A stretch of 64,000 bases of DNA, from the NCBI GenBank assembly GCA_016285515.1, contig JAEEQW010000004.1:1-64000 (forward strand), given 5' to 3'. Positions 46,779 through 56,738 of the stretch are shown one piece after another. The notes below the pieces were generated by a model that was not told the origin of the DNA, made no database searches, and worked only from the letters and a program-made list of their open reading frames with translations. A program made the translations under genes and the position numbers. The stretch is from Bacteroidales bacterium. GTDB lineage: Bacteria > Bacteroidota > Bacteroidia > Bacteroidales > BM520. Each line of letters starts with the position of its first letter. Position 1 is the first letter of the stretch.

Positions 46779-46819
46779 AAGTATTAACCGATTTTAATAA
46801 CAATTTAAATTTAAGTTAT

Positions 46820-47569
46820 ATGTCAGGACATAATAAATGGTCAACCATTAAGAGAAAAAAAGGCGCAAACGATGCAAAACGTTCCAAAGCCTTTTCAAAG
46901 ATTATCAAGGAGATTACCGTAGCTGTTAAAGAGGGCGGTGCAGATCCAGATTCCAACCCAAGATTAAGAATGGCTATCACTAATGCAAAGAGCATCAGTA
47001 TGCCTAAAGACAACATTACCAGAGCCATAAGCAAAGGTAAGGACAAAGACAGTGCAAACTTCTCCGAAGTTTCGTACGAAGGTTATGGTCCTCACGGAAT
47101 TGCTATCTTTGTTGACTGTACAACCGACAACCCTCAGAGAACTATCGCCAATGTCCGCTCCATCTTCACAAAACACAATGGCAGCATAGGCAAAAACGGC
47201 TCACTTTCATTCCTTTTCGACCGCAAGGCTATATTTACCATCAATGCAGCTGATGTACAAGACCCTGATGAGTTCGAACTCGAAGCTATCGAAGCCGGAG
47301 CTGAAGATATCGATAAAGATGAGGAAGAAGGAACTCTCACAATTACAACATCTTTTGAAGATTATGGTAACATGATCAACAAGCTTTCAGAGCTTAAAAT
47401 CGAACCTACCAGCGCTGAAATAGCCCGTATCCCTAACGATACTGTCAAAGTAAGCGAAGATGTTGCCCGCTCAGTTCTCAAGATGGTTGACATGCTTGAG
47501 GATGACGATGACGTTGTTGACGTCTTCCACAACATGGATGTCCCAGAATCAGTTCTCGAAGAAGAGTAA
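46820..47569 (+). CDS. yebC: YebC/PmpR-family protein
   Basis: 249 residues, the family's usual length. MSGHNKWSTIKRKKGANDAKRSKAFSKI is the signature start, followed by GPHGIAIFVDC and the acidic end DDDDVVDVFHNMD. Members have been described as transcription regulators and more recently as translation factors that relieve stalling at prolines. It follows DUF3467 by 41 bases and ends before a strong terminator. Confidence 0.95.
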   Translation: MSGHNKWSTIKRKKGANDAKRSKAFSKIIKEITVAVKEGGADPDSNPRLRMAITNAKSISMPKDNITRAISKGKDKDSANFSEVSYEGYGPHGIAIFVDCTTDNPQRTIANVRSIFTKHNGSIGKNGSLSFLFDRKAIFTINAADVQDPDEFELEAIEAGAEDIDKDEEEGTLTITTSFEDYGNMINKLSELKIEPTSAEIARIPNDTVKVSEDVARSVLKMVDMLEDDDDVVDVFHNMDVPESVLEEE

Positions 47570-47592
47570 TGTTATAATTTAATAATACTAAT

Positions 47593-47628
47593 AAAAAACG
47601 CCACTCAAATGAGCGGCGTTTTTTTTTT
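47593..47628. terminator. Bidirectional terminator between yebC and ackA
   Basis: AAAAACGCC-ctcaaatga-GGCGTTTTT has strong arms with T runs on both strands, between two convergent genes. Confidence 0.9.
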
Positions 47629-47646
47629 GAGGGTTTTACCATGATA

Positions 47647-48837
47647 CTACAGCAGATGGTATGTATCCTGTGCTATTACGAGTTCCTCATTGGTTTCTAC
47701 GACCATGACCTTAACCTTTGAACCAGGTTTCGACAGCATCTTTGTGCCGCGTGACGTACGGTTCAGCTCAAAATCGAAGTCGATACCAAGATACTCCATG
47801 TTCTCCATGATTCTGCCTCTTGTCGAAGCATCGTTTTCACCAATACCGCCAGTGAAGACGATAAGGTCAACACCACCCATTGCTGCTGTGTAAGCACCGA
47901 TATATTTCTTAACTCTGTATGCAAACATCTCAAGCGCAAGAATGCAATTCTTGTTGCCTTCATTTGCAGCAGTCTCAATATCACGCATATCAGATGAAAT
48001 GCAGGATATGCCTCTCAGACCGCTTTTCTTGTTCACGAGATTGCTAAGTCCGTCAATGTCAAGATGCTCAAGGTTGGCAATTGTCAGAGCTGCACCTATG
48101 TCAAGGTCACCACAACGAGTACCCATCATAATGCCTTCGATAGGTGTCAGGCCCATTGAAGTATCCATCGACTTACCGTTCTTGACTGCTGCAAGAGAGC
48201 TGCCGTTACCTAAGTGACAGGTAATTATTTTTGAGTTGTTGTAATCAAGTCCTGCGAGTTTTGCACCAAGAGCGGAGACATATCTGTGACTTGTTCCGTG
48301 GAAACCATATCTGCGAATAGCATATTTCTTGTAAAGTTCGTAAGGAAGAGCATACATGTATGAATATTCAGGCATTGTCTGATGAAATGCCGTATCAAAA
48401 ACTGCAACCTGTGGAACGTTAGGAAGAAGAGCCTGCATTGCACGGATGCCTTCGATGTTAGGCGGATTGTGCAACGGAGCAAGATGAATGCATTCGGTCA
48501 GAGCATCTATTACTGCATCGGTTATTCTTACGCTACCGCTGTATTTTTCACCTGCATGCACTACCCTATGCCCAACTGCACCTATCTCGTTGATGGAATG
48601 CAGACAGCCCATTTCAGGGTCAAGAAGGCATTCGAGTACAGTGTTGATACCAACCTTGTGATTAGGAATATCTTTATTGACAACCTTTTTGTCGAATCCC
48701 ATTTTTTCATGTTTGATGAAAGAATCAGGAAGACCGATTTTTTCAACAACGCCTTTTGCCAGCACATTTTCGCTTGGCATGTCGAAGACCTGATACTTTA
48801 TCGAGGAGCTTCCACAGTTGATTACTAATATTTTCAT
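47647..48837 (-). CDS. ackA: Acetate kinase
   Basis: 396 residues from the ATG at 48837; an extension to 48900 enters pta and is unlike the family. MKILVINCGSSSIKYQVFD, RYGFHGTSHRYVS, GNGSSLAAVKNGKSMDTSMGLTPIEG and FTGGIGENDA are the kinase-fold motifs. It turns acetyl phosphate and ADP into acetate and ATP. pta lies 4 bases upstream, giving the classical acetate-producing pair. Confidence 0.97.
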   Translation of the reverse strand: MKILVINCGSSSIKYQVFDMPSENVLAKGVVEKIGLPDSFIKHEKMGFDKKVVNKDIPNHKVGINTVLECLLDPEMGCLHSINEIGAVGHRVVHAGEKYSGSVRITDAVIDALTECIHLAPLHNPPNIEGIRAMQALLPNVPQVAVFDTAFHQTMPEYSYMYALPYELYKKYAIRRYGFHGTSHRYVSALGAKLAGLDYNNSKIITCHLGNGSSLAAVKNGKSMDTSMGLTPIEGIMMGTRCGDLDIGAALTIANLEHLDIDGLSNLVNKKSGLRGISCISSDMRDIETAANEGNKNCILALEMFAYRVKKYIGAYTAAMGGVDLIVFTGGIGENDASTRGRIMENMEYLGIDFDFELNRTSRGTKMLSKPGSKVKVMVVETNEELVIAQDTYHLL

Positions 48838-48841
48838 ATTA

Positions 48842-49849
48842 TTACAATTTGAGTCCGGCTGCCTGATTTGCAGCAATTGAAACAACATTAACGATATCAC
48901 TTACGGAGCATCCGCGTGACAAGTCGTTGATAGGTGCAGCCATTCCCTGCAAGATAGGGCCTATGGCTTCAGCACCAGCAAGACGCTGAACAAGTTTATA
49001 GCCGATATTGCCAGCTTCAAGTGACGGGAATACCAAAACGTTGGCATGACCTGCGACTATGCTGCCTGGTGCCTTGCTTGAACCGACTTTCTGCACGATA
49101 GCAGCATCAGCTTGCATCTCACCGTCTATGACCAATGATGGATCCATTGATTTTGCGATTTTTGTGGCTTCCACGACCTTGTCAACCATTTCATGCTTTG
49201 CACTGCCCTTTGTGGAGAAGCTGAGCATTGCAACTATAGGGTCAATCTGCGCCACAACCTTTGCGGTACGTGCAGTACAAACGGCAATCTGTGCAAGCTC
49301 CTCTGCCGTCGGATTAGGACATACGGCACAATCGGCAAAAACGAGCAGATTACCTGGAACATACGGATTATCCTTCAACATCATGATGAAAGCACCTGAT
49401 ACCACCGACATGCCTGGAGCCGTCTTGACAATCTGCAATGCCGGACGGAGCACATCACCCGTTGCATTCATTGCACCGGCGACTTCAGCATCGGCATCAC
49501 CGTTCTTAATCATCAATGTGCCAAGATACAGAGGATTTTCAACCAGTTTCTTGGCCTCTTCGATAGTCATGCCTTTCTTCTTGCGAAGTTCATACAGAAG
49601 TTCGGTATAAATATCCTTCTTGTCATGTTGCTTGGGGTCAACTATGTTTGCTCTTTCAATATTTTTCAAAGCAAATTTCCCCGCCAGTTTCATGATATCA
49701 TCGCGATCACCGATAAGAGTTACCTGGGCTATACCATGTTCAATTATCTGGTCTGCTGCCTGTATGGTCCTCTCCTCTGTACCTTCGGGAAGAACCACAC
49801 GTTTATTGAGACTTACAGCTTTCTTTCTTATTTGTTCTAACAAGTTCAT
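48842..49849 (-). CDS. pta: Phosphate acetyltransferase
   Basis: 335 residues, the short form without the N-terminal regulatory domains. GAMNATGDVLRPALQIVKT, SVVSGAFIMM, FADCAVCPNPTAEELAQIA and the C-terminal GPILQGMAAPINDLSRGCSVSDIV are typical. It converts acetyl-CoA and phosphate to acetyl phosphate for AckA. No clear -7 box was found in the 49850-49950 gap on this strand; TAACTTCG at 49876-49869 is a weak match. Confidence 0.97.
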   Translation of the reverse strand: MNLLEQIRKKAVSLNKRVVLPEGTEERTIQAADQIIEHGIAQVTLIGDRDDIMKLAGKFALKNIERANIVDPKQHDKKDIYTELLYELRKKKGMTIEEAKKLVENPLYLGTLMIKNGDADAEVAGAMNATGDVLRPALQIVKTAPGMSVVSGAFIMMLKDNPYVPGNLLVFADCAVCPNPTAEELAQIAVCTARTAKVVAQIDPIVAMLSFSTKGSAKHEMVDKVVEATKIAKSMDPSLVIDGEMQADAAIVQKVGSSKAPGSIVAGHANVLVFPSLEAGNIGYKLVQRLAGAEAIGPILQGMAAPINDLSRGCSVSDIVNVVSIAANQAAGLKL

Positions 49850-49950
49850 AATTTGAATAATTTTGCCGCGAAGTTAAACATTTTTTTTAAATAATTATTG
49901 TTACTTTGCAATCATAAAACCAAAGATAAAGACAAATAACACAATTCACT

Positions 49951-50637
49951 TTGTTACAGATAGATACATATTATTTCTCAAGACCGTTCACCTCAATGTT
50001 CAATGAAAGTTGGGTTAATGTTGTGCTGATTTTGTCACTCATTCTATTTGCAGTTTTGTTGACATTCAGAAGAAACAGGCTCAGATATGTTCCCGAAGCT
50101 TTGGTCAGCGAATCTGGAATGAACAAACTTGAACACGACGGACTACTTCTTGAAGACTGGAGCGGTTATATGATGATGCTGTTCTATACAATTATCACGG
50201 CACTTTTTTATTATGAGTTGTTCAGCATCAGGGATGTACACATAGACAACCACGAAGGTTTAGGGATGTATGCCATTATTGCCGCGGTGGTTATTGGACT
50301 TCCGGCGGCAAAAATGCTCTTCGTTTCAATAATGCTTATGCTTGCCGACTGCCGCATTGCAAATTCAAAATTTTTATCCACAATTATCACCTATAATTTT
50401 GCAGTTGGGACCATCCTTCTGCCAATATTGTTCCTCACAACATACACCAACATTAAATTACTAATATACATTGCTTTAGGACTAATAATCCTACTATATG
50501 CACTTGAATTTGTCATTCTGTTCTTGAGTGGAATGAGCTACAAAAAATTGCAGAATATCTATTTTTTTGTATATCTTTGCATCCTAAAAATTCTACCCGC
50601 AATTATTATAGGATTAATCACCACGAATCAATTGTAG
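49951..50637 (+). CDS. DUF4271 membrane protein
   Basis: 228 residues from a TTG; an in-frame ATG at 49996 is the alternative start (213 residues). About six membrane segments are visible. The pattern matches the Bacteroidetes DUF4271 family, which commonly stands directly before hemD. The function is unknown. The stop lies 34 bases before hemD, and hemD and rnpA follow on the same strand, so it heads a long plus-strand run. Confidence 0.8.
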   Translation: MLQIDTYYFSRPFTSMFNESWVNVVLILSLILFAVLLTFRRNRLRYVPEALVSESGMNKLEHDGLLLEDWSGYMMMLFYTIITALFYYELFSIRDVHIDNHEGLGMYAIIAAVVIGLPAAKMLFVSIMLMLADCRIANSKFLSTIITYNFAVGTILLPILFLTTYTNIKLLIYIALGLIILLYALEFVILFLSGMSYKKLQNIYFFVYLCILKILPAIIIGLITTNQL

Positions 50638-50671
50638 GTTGCTGATTATCAAACAATTAAACGGATGTAAG

Positions 50672-51415
50672 ATGAAAATAAAAAATATATTATTTTCTCA
50701 GCCTAAACCCGCTGATATTGAAAAATCCCCATACCAAAGCCTGATTTCAAATTTCAATGTCAACCCAACTTTTAAGCAATTCATCAAAATAGAAGGGATG
50801 ACGGCCAATCAGTTCAGATTAGACAAAATATACATGCAGGAATACGGCGCAATTATTTTCACAAGCCGTAATGCCATTGACCATTTGTTCAGAATTGTTA
50901 AGGAGATGAAATATACCATTCCCGATACAATGAAATATTTCTGCAACTCCGAATCCACCGCCTTATATCTCCAGAAATATGTTCAGTACAGAAAAAGGAA
51001 AATCTTCCACGGCAAACAGGAACTAAGCGAAATACTTGACATAATTCTGAAAAACAAAGACGACAAATTCCTGTTCCCATGCTCCGATGTCCAAGGTCAG
51101 AACATTACGGATATGCTCAATGCAAATGGAATAAACTATAAGAGAGCCACCATCTACAAAACAGTGTCAAGCGACATAAAAGATCTCGACCTGACACAGT
51201 TCGACATGATTGTCCTCTTCACCCCTTCCGGTGTAAAATCATTGTTTGACAACTTCCCTGATTTCCAACAGGGAAACATCATCTTCGGCGGATTCGGCCA
51301 ACACACAATCAAGGCAATGGAAGAAGCAGGTCTGAAAACCGATGTCATCGCTCCTACTGAAAAAACACCATCGATGACTATGGCTATCGAACAATTTATC
51401 AAAAATAACAAATAG
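50672..51415 (+). CDS. hemD: Uroporphyrinogen-III synthase
   Basis: 247 residues from the ATG at 50672. ILFSQPKPADIEKSPYQSLIS, IIFTSRNAIDHLF, FDMIVLFTPSGVKSLFDNFP and GGFGQHTIKAMEEAGLKTDVIAPTEKTP match the two-domain HemD fold. It closes and rearranges hydroxymethylbilane on the way to haem and corrinoids. rnpA follows after 9 bases. No other haem gene is in the window, so the enzyme may serve corrinoid or partial haem metabolism. Confidence 0.88.
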   Translation: MKIKNILFSQPKPADIEKSPYQSLISNFNVNPTFKQFIKIEGMTANQFRLDKIYMQEYGAIIFTSRNAIDHLFRIVKEMKYTIPDTMKYFCNSESTALYLQKYVQYRKRKIFHGKQELSEILDIILKNKDDKFLFPCSDVQGQNITDMLNANGINYKRATIYKTVSSDIKDLDLTQFDMIVLFTPSGVKSLFDNFPDFQQGNIIFGGFGQHTIKAMEEAGLKTDVIAPTEKTPSMTMAIEQFIKNNK

Positions 51416-51424
51416 CTTCTTTTG

Positions 51425-51829
51425 ATGCCAGTCAAACATAATCTTACCAAAGCCGAAAGACTTCATAGCAAAACCTTAATAGACAAACTGTTTAAGAACG
51501 GAACAAGAAAATACTCATACGGTATTATTTTCTACAACCTATTAACCGACAAAACGTTGTCATCAGACCAAAAAGATGTTTCCATCATCGTGGTCGCAAG
51601 AAAAAAACAATTCAAGCACGCAGTTGACAGAAACAGGATAAAACGACTTTTCAGAGAAGCTTTCAGAAACAACAAACATATACTTGACAATTTGATTCCG
51701 GATGACAAACATCTTATGCTTGGCATGATATATGTAGGCAATGGTTTACCTGAATATTCCTTCTGTTTCAAACATGTTGAGAATTATCTGACCACATTGG
51801 CAACACATTTTAAAAATCAGAAGAAGTGA
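51425..51829 (+). CDS. rnpA: Ribonuclease P protein component
   Basis: 134 residues from the ATG at 51425. [20 protein letters not shown] and the RNR motif block [18 protein letters not shown] are diagnostic. It binds the catalytic RNA and matures tRNA 5' ends. The stop overlaps the GTG start of yidD by 4 bases (GTGA). Confidence 0.95.
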   Translation: MPVKHNLTKAERLHSKTLIDKLFKNGTRKYSYGIIFYNLLTDKTLSSDQKDVSIIVVARKKQFKHAVDRNRIKRLFREAFRNNKHILDNLIPDDKHLMLGMIYVGNGLPEYSFCFKHVENYLTTLATHFKNQKK

Positions 51830-52047
51830 AAAAAATATTAGGCAAAATTCTAATCTGTCTTATAGTCTTCTATCAAAAGGCCATTTCACCATATCTGCCA
51901 AACTCATGCAGATATACTCCGACATGCTCACAATATGGAATAGAAGCCATTACGAAATACGGTCCTTTTAAGGGCGGGTGGCTGACCTTCAAACGAATCC
52001 TGTCATGCAACCCTTGGGGCGGCAGCGGTTATGATCCGGTGCCATAA
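51826..52047 (+). CDS. yidD: Membrane protein insertion efficiency factor YidD
   Basis: 73 residues with GTG start overlapping the rnpA stop. [32 protein letters not shown] and [10 protein letters not shown] are diagnostic of YidD. It supports insertion of membrane proteins by YidC. The rnpA-yidD pair is widespread. Confidence 0.95.
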   Translation: MKKILGKILICLIVFYQKAISPYLPNSCRYTPTCSQYGIEAITKYGPFKGGWLTFKRILSCNPWGGSGYDPVP

Positions 52048-52079
52048 TAATTTTTTTACTGTTTTCACGTTATCAGAAT

Positions 52080-53732
52080 ATGAAAAAATTAATATCAACA
52101 ATCATCCTTTTAGGCATAATCTTCACATTATCAGCCCAAAGCAGCAATTTCGAGATTTCCAAAAACATGGAAATTTACACATCAGTTTATAAATCATTAT
52201 TCCAAAACTATGTTGACGACATCAACTCGGGCGAACTGATGCGTACCGGAATCGATGCAATGCTCAAAACCCTTGACCCCTATACAGTCTATAAATCGGA
52301 ATCTGAAATTGAAGACTTCAGATATATGACCACCGGACAATACGGTGGAATAGGAGCATTAATACAGCAGCAGGGCGATTATGTCGTGATAAGTGAACCT
52401 TATCAGGGTTTTCCAGCCGACAAAGCAGGTCTTATCGCAGGTGACAAGATACTAAAGATTGACTCAAAAGACATGAAGGGAAAATCTTCCTCCGACATCA
52501 GCGAACTGATGAAAGGCGAACCTGGCTCCTCATTCGAAATAACCGTGGAAAGATACGGCGAGAAAAAACCTATTGTCAAGAAAATAACCCGCGAGGTGGT
52601 GAGCATCCCGTCAGTATCCTTCTACAAAGTAACCGACGACTCAATAGGATACATTTATTTTTCAAGCTTTACCGCCAACTCAGGAGCCGAATTCAAGAAC
52701 GCATTCCTTGACCTCAATAAAGAGAAAGAACTGAAAGGACTTATCATCGACATAAGAAGCAACGGTGGCGGTCTGCTTAATGAAGCCGTCAACATCATGG
52801 GAATGTTTGTACCCCAAGGTGAAGAAATAGTCAGCACAAAAGGAAGAATAGCTTCCAAGAATCAGATGCACAAAACCACATCCAAACCAATTGCTCCTGA
52901 TATCCCAATAGTCGTTCTGGTTGACGGCGCAAGTGCATCCGCAAGTGAGATTCTTTCAGGCTCCATGCAGGACCTGGACAGAGGTGTAATAGTCGGACAA
53001 AGGACCTTCGGCAAAGGACTGGTTCAGAATATCGTTCCAATCGCCTACAATTCGCAGATGAAAGTAACCGTCGCGAAATACTATATTCCAAGCGGACGCT
53101 GCATTCAGGCCATTGACTACTCTCACAAAAATGAAGACGGAAAATGGGAGAAAGTCCCTGATTCCCTGATGACTAAATTTTATACAAAAAAAGGCCGCGT
53201 GGTATGGGACGGTGCAGGAATACAGCCTGACGTGGAAGTCGAACCAAAAGATTCAGGTGAAATAACCACAAACCTCTACATCAATCACCACATTTTCAAC
53301 TTCGCCACAAAATACTACATTGAACACAAGAACGATTCCATCAATCCTGAAAACTTCAGGATAACAGATGAAATATGGAATGAATTTACTGACTATCTGA
53401 AAGATAAAGACTACAATTACGAAACCTACGCCGAAAAACAACTTGACGAATTCGCCGAATCAATCAAAGAAAGCGAATACTATGCGTCAATTGAAGGCAA
53501 TATAGAAAGCATGAGAAACAGCCTCAACGAAGCCAAAAACAATGACTTGGAAAATCATAGGGAGGACATTTCTTATCTGCTTGGTATCGAAATAGTCACA
53601 AGATATTGTTATGAAAAGGGCAAAATAATATACGGACTTACGGATGACCCGACATACGAAGAAGCCATAAAAATACTCAACGACCCTGACAGGTACAACG
53701 AAATCCTTTCAGTAAAGCCAACAGATGAATAA
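52080..53732 (+). CDS. C-terminal processing peptidase (S41, CtpA/Tsp type)
   Basis: 550 residues. A signal peptide MKKLISTIILLGIIFTLSAQ, an N-terminal helical part, a PDZ domain (about 85-175, GGIGALIQQQ, GLIAGDKILKID), and the S41 domain with SNGGGLLNEAV. The catalytic Ser is in GASASASEILSG and Lys in QRTFGKGLVQ. It trims or degrades periplasmic proteins from their C-termini. The O-antigen ligase-like gene overlaps its end by 8 bases. Confidence 0.93.
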   Translation: MKKLISTIILLGIIFTLSAQSSNFEISKNMEIYTSVYKSLFQNYVDDINSGELMRTGIDAMLKTLDPYTVYKSESEIEDFRYMTTGQYGGIGALIQQQGDYVVISEPYQGFPADKAGLIAGDKILKIDSKDMKGKSSSDISELMKGEPGSSFEITVERYGEKKPIVKKITREVVSIPSVSFYKVTDDSIGYIYFSSFTANSGAEFKNAFLDLNKEKELKGLIIDIRSNGGGLLNEAVNIMGMFVPQGEEIVSTKGRIASKNQMHKTTSKPIAPDIPIVVLVDGASASASEILSGSMQDLDRGVIVGQRTFGKGLVQNIVPIAYNSQMKVTVAKYYIPSGRCIQAIDYSHKNEDGKWEKVPDSLMTKFYTKKGRVVWDGAGIQPDVEVEPKDSGEITTNLYINHHIFNFATKYYIEHKNDSINPENFRITDEIWNEFTDYLKDKDYNYETYAEKQLDEFAESIKESEYYASIEGNIESMRNSLNEAKNNDLENHREDISYLLGIEIVTRYCYEKGKIIYGLTDDPTYEEAIKILNDPDRYNEILSVKPTDE

Positions 53733-55332
53733 CATTCAAGATAACGACACATACAAAAATGCTTATTTTGTTCTGGAAATCATACTCGTATTAATTACGG
53801 CTGGTACTGTCGTATCCAAAACACTGATAACCATTGCAGATGTATTGCTCGTAGTCCTGTGGCTTGCTTTCGGAATAATTGAGACAAAATCCATCAAGGG
53901 TATTCCTCTTCAGTTCAGTAGATTCTTCACCAACAAGTCATCTGTCATTTTCTCAATGATATTCGTTGTCTGCATTGTCGGACTTTTTTATTCATCAAAC
54001 ACAAAGACAGGGACTGACGAATTGGTGTGCAAACTGCCACTGCTAATCATGCCTTTGGTCTTTTCAGGATTTCCGAAAATCAAGGAAAGGACTGTCAATA
54101 TAATAATCACAACATTCTGCGCATCACTCCTTTATGCCTCAATTGTAGCTTTTATCACATACAGTCATAATCCATACGACTATAGACAAGTATATTCCCA
54201 CGTCAACACAACTGTTTTTGGATTTTTCCTGAGTTTCGGCATCATCCTTCTCATATATGAACTTTTCAAATACAAAAAGAGACTTCCGGTTTGGGTAAAA
54301 ACTGCCATATTGGTGGTCATTGCCATATTTCTTGCAACAATTCTTATCAAGAAATCCCTGACCGGAATCACCACTCTGATAATCACCTCAATAATTGTCA
54401 TATTTACCGACAAAACACTGATAAACATCAACAGGAAAGCCAGAACGATAGCAATAATCACGATATTGCTGCTATTGTGCGGAGTGCCGGCTTATTTCAT
54501 TTATGCACATAACAGATATTACAGTTTGAGAGCAGATTACACAAATCTTCCTGAATTTACCGTCAACGGCAATCGTTACAAGCATGATATTGAAAACAGT
54601 ATTCTTGAGGAAGGAAATTACAATCTGTGTTATCTTTGCGAGAAAGAACTTGCACAGGAATGGCCTGCAGTCAGTGGCTGTCAATGGCCTGAATACAAAG
54701 ATGAACTCATAAGGTATCTGAATTCCATTAATTACACAAAAGACAGTGCAGGAGTGCATAAACTCACCGATAATCAAATCAAAGACATAAAACACGGAAT
54801 CGCAAATGCCAACTACACCAAGTTAGGCTTTTACCCCAGATTCTCCGAGGCTTTTTTCTGTTACGAAACATATAAAAAAACCGGATGTCCGACAGGTTCC
54901 ATATTGTCACGAATCGGGGCATGGTCGAGCGGACTTTCACTTATAAAAGAAAAACCGCTTTTTGGTCATGGTACAGGTGAAGTTGTTGAAATACAACGAA
55001 ACAGAAGTTTTGAATTATTCCCTTGTCTCGAAGTTACCGAGGCAAACTCACATGACGTTATCACACATGGAATTCTACCCCACAACCAATACATATTTTT
55101 TGCCATACAATCCGGGATTATCGGTCTGACAATCATTGTTTTATGCTTTATTTTACCTGGATTCATAAAGAAAAAGAACAAGAGTTTCCTCTGGAAATCA
55201 TTACTGACAGCCACTCTTGTCGTATTCTTTTTTGAGGACATACTCGGAAGACAGACCGGAGTTACAATGATAAGCACTTTTTATTTCATTTTTTTGCTAA
55301 TTGATGAACAGCCATGCGAACAGAAACAATAG
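53725..55332 (+). CDS. O-antigen ligase-family membrane protein
   Basis: 535 residues with about ten membrane segments and a large loop (about 260-400) in the second half, containing EEGNYNLCYLCEKELAQEW. The loop is followed by PLFGHGTGEVVEIQ and HNQYIFFAIQSGIIGL, the usual Wzy/WaaL end. Such proteins transfer or polymerise glycans on the periplasmic side. It is not in a polysaccharide cluster here; it overlaps the peptidase gene by 8 and the cytidine deaminase gene by 19 bases, so the substrate cannot be told. Confidence 0.8.
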   Translation: MNNIQDNDTYKNAYFVLEIILVLITAGTVVSKTLITIADVLLVVLWLAFGIIETKSIKGIPLQFSRFFTNKSSVIFSMIFVVCIVGLFYSSNTKTGTDELVCKLPLLIMPLVFSGFPKIKERTVNIIITTFCASLLYASIVAFITYSHNPYDYRQVYSHVNTTVFGFFLSFGIILLIYELFKYKKRLPVWVKTAILVVIAIFLATILIKKSLTGITTLIITSIIVIFTDKTLININRKARTIAIITILLLLCGVPAYFIYAHNRYYSLRADYTNLPEFTVNGNRYKHDIENSILEEGNYNLCYLCEKELAQEWPAVSGCQWPEYKDELIRYLNSINYTKDSAGVHKLTDNQIKDIKHGIANANYTKLGFYPRFSEAFFCYETYKKTGCPTGSILSRIGAWSSGLSLIKEKPLFGHGTGEVVEIQRNRSFELFPCLEVTEANSHDVITHGILPHNQYIFFAIQSGIIGLTIIVLCFILPGFIKKKNKSFLWKSLLTATLVVFFFEDILGRQTGVTMISTFYFIFLLIDEQPCEQKQ

Positions 55333-55802
55333 AATTCAAATATAACATCTACAATTCGATAGATGAACTTTCAAAAGACGAGCAGGAACTTGTAAAGAAA
55401 GCAATTCTTGCAGTTGACAACTCGTATGCACCGTATTCGCAGTTTCATGTCGGAGCCGCCGCCCTGCTTGAAAACGGTGAAACAGTTCAAGGCAATAACA
55501 TTGAAAACACCGTCTCACCGGTATGCATCTGTGCTGAACGCACAGCATTGTTTTCATCCGCTGCCCAATATCCCGACACTAAAATATTAAAATTGGCCAT
55601 AACTGCAAAAGCTGACAACTTTGAACTCGAAGAACCGGCAAGTCCATGCGGTTCATGCCGGCAGGTACTCGTTGAATTTGAGACTAAACAACAACACCCG
55701 ATTAAAGTTATATTATACAACAAAAATCACATAATCAGCATAGAATCAGCAAGATATCTATTACCACTGACTTTTGATGAAACCCGACTGAAAAAACATT
55801 AA
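55314..55802 (+). CDS. cdd: Cytidine deaminase
   Basis: 162 residues. The zinc site is complete: CAERTALFSSAA (Cys and Glu) and PCGSCRQVL (two Cys), as in the tetrameric type. SYAPYSQFHVGAAAL binds the nucleoside. It turns cytidine and deoxycytidine into uridine forms. The next gene is a nucleoside phosphorylase, giving a short pyrimidine salvage pair. Confidence 0.95.
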   Translation: MRTETIEFKYNIYNSIDELSKDEQELVKKAILAVDNSYAPYSQFHVGAAALLENGETVQGNNIENTVSPVCICAERTALFSSAAQYPDTKILKLAITAKADNFELEEPASPCGSCRQVLVEFETKQQHPIKVILYNKNHIISIESARYLLPLTFDETRLKKH

Positions 55803-55814
55803 AAACATTGACTT

Positions 55815-56735
55815 ATGGAAAATATTGACAGCACAAACAATCTGAACGTTTTAGGATTAGCCAATTCAGAATTGGTTACAAACGATGAAGGATGCGTTTA
55901 CCATCTCAACCTGTTGCCTGAGCATTTAGCAGACGATGTTATTGTTGTGGGTGACCCTAACAGAGTCCCAATGCTTTCTTCATTACTCGACAGCATAGAA
56001 TTAAAACGCTCAAACAGAGAAATTGTAACTCACACAGGATACATCGGCAAAAAAAGGATAACCATCATGTCAACCGGCATGGGTACCGACAACATCGATA
56101 TCGTAATGACAGAGTTGGATGTGCTTGCAAGCTTTGACTTGAAAACGAAAACCCTGAAAGACAAATGCAACCGTAGAACTCTGAATATCATAAGATTAGG
56201 GAGCTGTGGCGCTTTACAGAAAGATATAGAGCCAGGACATCCTGTGATGACACACTATGCAGTTGGACTTGACGGGCTGTTGTATTTTTATGACTGCAAC
56301 CCGGAAATTTTTGAAAGAGAACTTACCGACCAACTTGCCAAACACCTAAACTGGGATGTAAAACTTCCAAGTCTTTACTGCACAAAGGCAAGCGAAAAAC
56401 TCGAAAAACTATTTGAAGGGCAGGGCTTCATAAAAGGCATAACACTTTCAGCACCAGGATTCTACGGACCACAGGGAAGAAACATACACCTGCCTTTGAA
56501 ATATCCTGACATTAACGACAAAGTCGAAACATTTGCTTATAACGGCTATAAAATAGCCAACTACGAAATGGAGTCGTCTGCCACATACGGATTGGGTAAA
56601 GCATTGGGACACAACGCTCTGACAATATGTATTCCAATAGCTAACCGAACCAACGGAAAATTTGTATCAGATTATCACAGCATGATGATAAATCTCGGAA
56701 CCAAAGTATTCGAAATTCTTGAAGCCACTGCATAA
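55815..56735 (+). CDS. Nucleoside phosphorylase (uridine phosphorylase-like)
   Basis: 306 residues. VVGDPNRVPMLSSLLDSIE, ITIMSTGMGTDNIDIVMTELD, IIRLGSCGALQKDI and a late ANYEMESSATYGLGKALGH place it in the PNP/UDP phosphorylase family, nearest to uridine phosphorylase by the glutamate-methionine-glutamate block. It would split the uridine made by cytidine deaminase. It starts 12 bases after cdd. Confidence 0.88.
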   Translation: MENIDSTNNLNVLGLANSELVTNDEGCVYHLNLLPEHLADDVIVVGDPNRVPMLSSLLDSIELKRSNREIVTHTGYIGKKRITIMSTGMGTDNIDIVMTELDVLASFDLKTKTLKDKCNRRTLNIIRLGSCGALQKDIEPGHPVMTHYAVGLDGLLYFYDCNPEIFERELTDQLAKHLNWDVKLPSLYCTKASEKLEKLFEGQGFIKGITLSAPGFYGPQGRNIHLPLKYPDINDKVETFAYNGYKIANYEMESSATYGLGKALGHNALTICIPIANRTNGKFVSDYHSMMINLGTKVFEILEATA

Positions 56736-56738
56736 AAC